Source of the DNA: an uncultured Opitutaceae bacterium
Lineage (GTDB): Bacteria; Verrucomicrobiota; Verrucomicrobiia; Opitutales; Opitutaceae
Length of the DNA: 7,485 nucleotides
NCBI GenBank assembly: GCA_937902865.1
Contig: CALFNJ010000516.1
Span: 1 to 7,485, forward strand
Direction of reading: 5' to 3'
The notes under the pieces were generated by a model, which saw only the letters and a list, made by a program, of their open reading frames with translations, was not told where the DNA came from and ran no database searches. Of the stretch, positions 5,743 to 7,485 are shown piece after piece. Each line of letters opens with the position of its first letter. The stretch's first letter is position 1. The position numbers and the translations under genes were made by a program.

Positions 5743-5779
5743 GGGATTTGGGAGTTTGAGATTTGGATTTGGGATTGGG
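5743..5779 (-). repeat. CCAAATCCC-type low-complexity repeat touching the ybaB start
   Basis: On the minus strand the bases just before the ybaB ATG are reiterated CCCAATCCCAAATCC, AAATCTCAAACTCC and CAAATCCC words. They share the CCCAAATCCC/CCCAAAC vocabulary of 3226-3260. The stretch has no purine-rich ribosome-binding motif. Confidence 0.6.
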
Positions 5780-5813
5780 CCGCGCGCGAGGGGGGCTGGC
5801 AAGTGCGGATTAT

Positions 5814-5998
5814 TTATCTGGAACTCAGGAAATCAGGAACGAAGACGATTCAGAGTGTAGGGGCGTTCTTTACGGACGCCCGTTCGCGCCGCCAACCGGG
5901 AGGTCATGGACAAGGCTCGAACCGCGGGCCGGAACCCGGGCGTCCGCAAGGAACGCCCCTACATCGGATCGCTTCCTGATTTCCTGAGTTCCAGATAA
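5814..5998. repeat. Composite palindromic element with perfect 26-bp terminal inverted repeats (MITE-like), carrying REPIN 2
   Basis: Terminal arms 5814-5839 and 5973-5998 are perfect inverted copies of 26 bp, starting TTATCTGGAACTCAGG and including reiterated TCAGGAA words. The inner REP pair at 5856-5963 lies 16 and 9 bases from the arms. Total length is 185 bp with no coding capacity. It occupies nearly the whole gap between araD (stop at 6010) and ybaB. I see no clear target-site duplication outside the arms (T at 5813, C at 5999). Confidence 0.8.
5856..5963. repeat. REPIN 2: inverted pair of REP hairpins with GTAG heads (second family)
   Basis: Arms of 27 bp (5856-5882 and 5937-5963) match at 25 positions across a 54-base spacer. 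Each has GTAG (5857-5860) followed by the stem GGGCGTTC / GGACGCCC (8 pairs counting one G-T) and a five-base loop. The two differences between copies, TTTAC against CTTGC, both fall in the loop. The stem differs from REPIN 1, so this is a separate REP family sharing the GTAGGG head. Confidence 0.8.
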
Positions 5999-6009
5999 CC
6001 AACTTCGCC

Positions 6010-6702
6010 TCAGCGCTTCTGGCCGTAGTAGGCGTTGGGGCCGTGCTTGCGGCGGAAGTGTTTGTTGAGCAACTCGGGCTCGATGGATTTCAGGCCGGGG
6101 GCGAGGGCGAGCGACATCAGCGCCATGTGGGCGCAGCATTCGACGGCGACGGCGACTTCCACGGCTTTGGCGACGGATTCGCCCCAGGTGAACGGCGCGT
6201 GGCGGTTGACGAGCACGCCGGGCGCGTCGAGCGGATCGAGCTGACGGAAGCGCTCGAGGATCACGCCGCCGGTTTCCCACTCGTAACCCTTCTCGATTTC
6301 GCGCGGCTTCATTTTCCGCGTCACGGGAATCTCGCCGTAGAAGTAGTCGGCGTGCGTCGTGCCGAAACAGGGAATCGCCCGGCCGGCCTGCGCGAACGCG
6401 GTGGCGTGCGACGAATGCGTGTGCACGACGCCGCCAATCTTTTCGAAGCCGAGATAGAGCCGGCGATGCGTCGGCGTGTCGGAGGACGGCCGGAGTTTGC
6501 CCTCGACCTTCTCGCCCTCGAGATCGACGAGCACCATGTCCTCGGGCCGGAGGTCCGCGTAGTCCACGCCGCTCGGCTTGATCGCGAAGATCTCCCGCGC
6601 GCGGTCGATCGCGCTGGCGTTGCCGAAGGTGAGATTGATCAGCCCGTGGCGCGGCAGCGCCAGGTTCGCCTCGTAGGCCTCGCGTTTGAGTTCTTTCAGC
6701 AT
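6010..6702 (-). CDS. araD: L-ribulose-5-phosphate 4-epimerase
   Basis: This 230-residue protein compares with 231 in E. coli AraD, to which it aligns along its length. It interconverts L-ribulose 5-phosphate and D-xylulose 5-phosphate by a retro-aldol mechanism with a divalent metal. The metal-site residues are visible: Asp75 in SSDTPTH, His94 and His96 in VVHTHSSHA, and His168 in VNRHAPF. The catalytic Asp119 is in TTHADYFYG and the catalytic Tyr226 is in AYYGQ near the C-terminus. KPSGVDYADL and EKGYEWETG are further family marks. The start is ATG at 6702, matching the family N-terminus MLKELKREAYEANLALPRHG. The 60 open codons upstream are antisense noise. No Shine-Dalgarno sequence is present. 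No araA, araB or transporter is adjacent, so arabinose use must rely on genes elsewhere. The gene lies 49 bp after the macroglobulin gene in the same direction. Confidence 0.96.
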   Translation of the reverse strand: MLKELKREAYEANLALPRHGLINLTFGNASAIDRAREIFAIKPSGVDYADLRPEDMVLVDLEGEKVEGKLRPSSDTPTHRRLYLGFEKIGGVVHTHSSHATAFAQAGRAIPCFGTTHADYFYGEIPVTRKMKPREIEKGYEWETGGVILERFRQLDPLDAPGVLVNRHAPFTWGESVAKAVEVAVAVECCAHMALMSLALAPGLKSIEPELLNKHFRRKHGPNAYYGQKR

Positions 6703-6751
6703 GGGAGAACGGAAAGTAGAGCGGCGCGAACGGACAAAGTCGAACCGGCGA

Positions 6752-7485
6752 TTACGGAGCGGACGAAAGGTCGGCGGGCTCGATGGTGAGCCGGCGCGCA
6801 TCGGAATTGGCGTGGATGTCGGGAGCGTACATCGCCTCAACCTCCACGGGAAGCGTCTGGAAGTTGCCCGGAGTGATGGCACGCAGGGGAAAAACGATTT
6901 CCCAGGTGCCGGCCGCGAGATGATCGAGGAAGAACACGGTCTGCGTGTCGTGTTCCTCCCGATAGATGCGCCGTTCGGTGACGGAATAATCCGGCGTGTC
7001 CGTGGAATCTCCGTCGGCTGCTCGGGCTTCAGGCGTGGGGTTCATCCGACGCAGGGTCGCGTCCCAGCCACTGAGGGGATTCAACGGTTCACAACCGGCC
7101 GGCTTGGGGGCGGCGACCATCACGTACTCGAGTTCATTCGGCACGGTCAGCGTGATCCTGGCATTGACCTGTTCACCCGTGGCCGCCGTGCCGCCGGGCG
7201 GCAGCGGCTGACGCGCGATCCGCAACGTGCCGGCGAGAGTCGGCTGCGGCTTGAGGCGGGTGAAATCGCGGCTGACGCCCACGAGATGGGAGGCGGGTTT
7301 GACGGTGTCGCCTTTGGCCCACGAGGACGCGAGCGCCGTCGCATAGACGGAGGATTTTCCGCTGACCCGCCGCAGCTCCAGATTGTTTTTTCCCGGGCGA
7401 AGATTCGCGGGATCGAGGACGAGGCTGACCGCACCGTCGCGGAGGGTTTGGCGGGTCAGGCTGCTGAGTTGGACCGAGCGGCCGT
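6752..7485 (-). CDS. Bacterial alpha-2-macroglobulin family protein, C-terminal part (5' end beyond the window)
   Basis: The frame is open from the right edge to the TAA at 6752, about 244 residues. The protein continues beyond the window; full family members are typically 1,500-2,000 residues. Bacterial alpha-2-macroglobulins are periplasmic or outer-surface protease traps, often acting with penicillin-binding protein 1C. The visible part is the C-terminal macroglobulin/receptor-like domain: NELEYVMVAAPKPAGCEPL, VFFLDHLAAGTWEI, and LRAITPGNFQTLPVEVEAMY with a closing RRLTIEP. These are strongly conserved in the family. The segment before VFFLDHL holds a loop of about 30 residues, rich in Asp, Thr and Ala, which looks longer than usual. 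The complement-like thioester motif, if present, would lie further upstream and cannot be judged. GTG at 7282 is internal and is not the start. Confidence 0.88.
   Translation of the reverse strand, partial: GRSVQLSSLTRQTLRDGAVSLVLDPANLRPGKNNLELRRVSGKSSVYATALASSWAKGDTVKPASHLVGVSRDFTRLKPQPTLAGTLRIARQPLPPGGTAATGEQVNARITLTVPNELEYVMVAAPKPAGCEPLNPLSGWDATLRRMNPTPEARAADGDSTDTPDYSVTERRIYREEHDTQTVFFLDHLAAGTWEIVFPLRAITPGNFQTLPVEVEAMYAPDIHANSDARRLTIEPADLSSAP

Noticed and set aside
6043..6789. A 248-codon plus-strand open frame opposite araD
   Set aside because: It is a shadow of araD, which matches E. coli AraD along its whole length. The antisense product has no family resemblance.

Overview
The window comes from a GC-rich bacterial chromosome, most plausibly of the Verrucomicrobiota (Opitutaceae-like). 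This placement is an inference. It rests on the gene content (a large bacterial alpha-2-macroglobulin, an exported SGNH hydrolase, an exopolysaccharide-type asparagine synthase), the high GC coding sequence, several genes without a Shine-Dalgarno sequence, and intergenic gaps full of dispersed AT-rich and palindromic repeats. No rRNA or other decisive marker is present.

Left part (1-3434). The window opens inside asnB on the minus strand, a glutamine-hydrolysing asparagine synthase cut off at the left edge; its frame is open from 1542 to base 1. Upstream of it, and also on the minus strand, is a DJ-1/PfpI-family gene with a good intrinsic terminator. Divergent from that gene, with only 18 bp between the start codons, is a plus-strand atypical SDR/YeeZ-like NAD(P)-binding protein. 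The gap after it (3198-3434) holds low-complexity CCAAA-type sequence and two inverted repeats.

Middle part (3435-4681). A minus-strand secreted SGNH/GDSL hydrolase seems to carry a one-base frameshift in a five-base homopolymer between its signal peptide and its catalytic domain. Next comes tRNA-Gly(CCC) with an encoded CCA end. A 303-bp non-coding stretch (4379-4681) follows. It contains an inverted pair of REP hairpins with GTAG heads (a REPIN), bracketed by 33-bp inverted AT-rich arms.

Right part (4682-7485). recR and ybaB form the conserved recombination pair on the minus strand, without dnaX next to them here. AT-rich repeats touch both ends of recR and both ends of ybaB. Upstream of ybaB is a second, different REPIN inside perfect 26-bp terminal inverted repeats (5814-5998). 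Then come araD (L-ribulose-5-phosphate 4-epimerase) and the C-terminal part of an alpha-2-macroglobulin gene that runs off the right edge.

The protein genes are mostly housekeeping or accessory genes without a common pathway. The unusual content is intergenic: two REPIN families built to the same plan, each nested inside longer inverted arms, with paired copies differing only in the hairpin loops. This suggests active or recently active REP spreading by a RAYT-type transposase encoded elsewhere.
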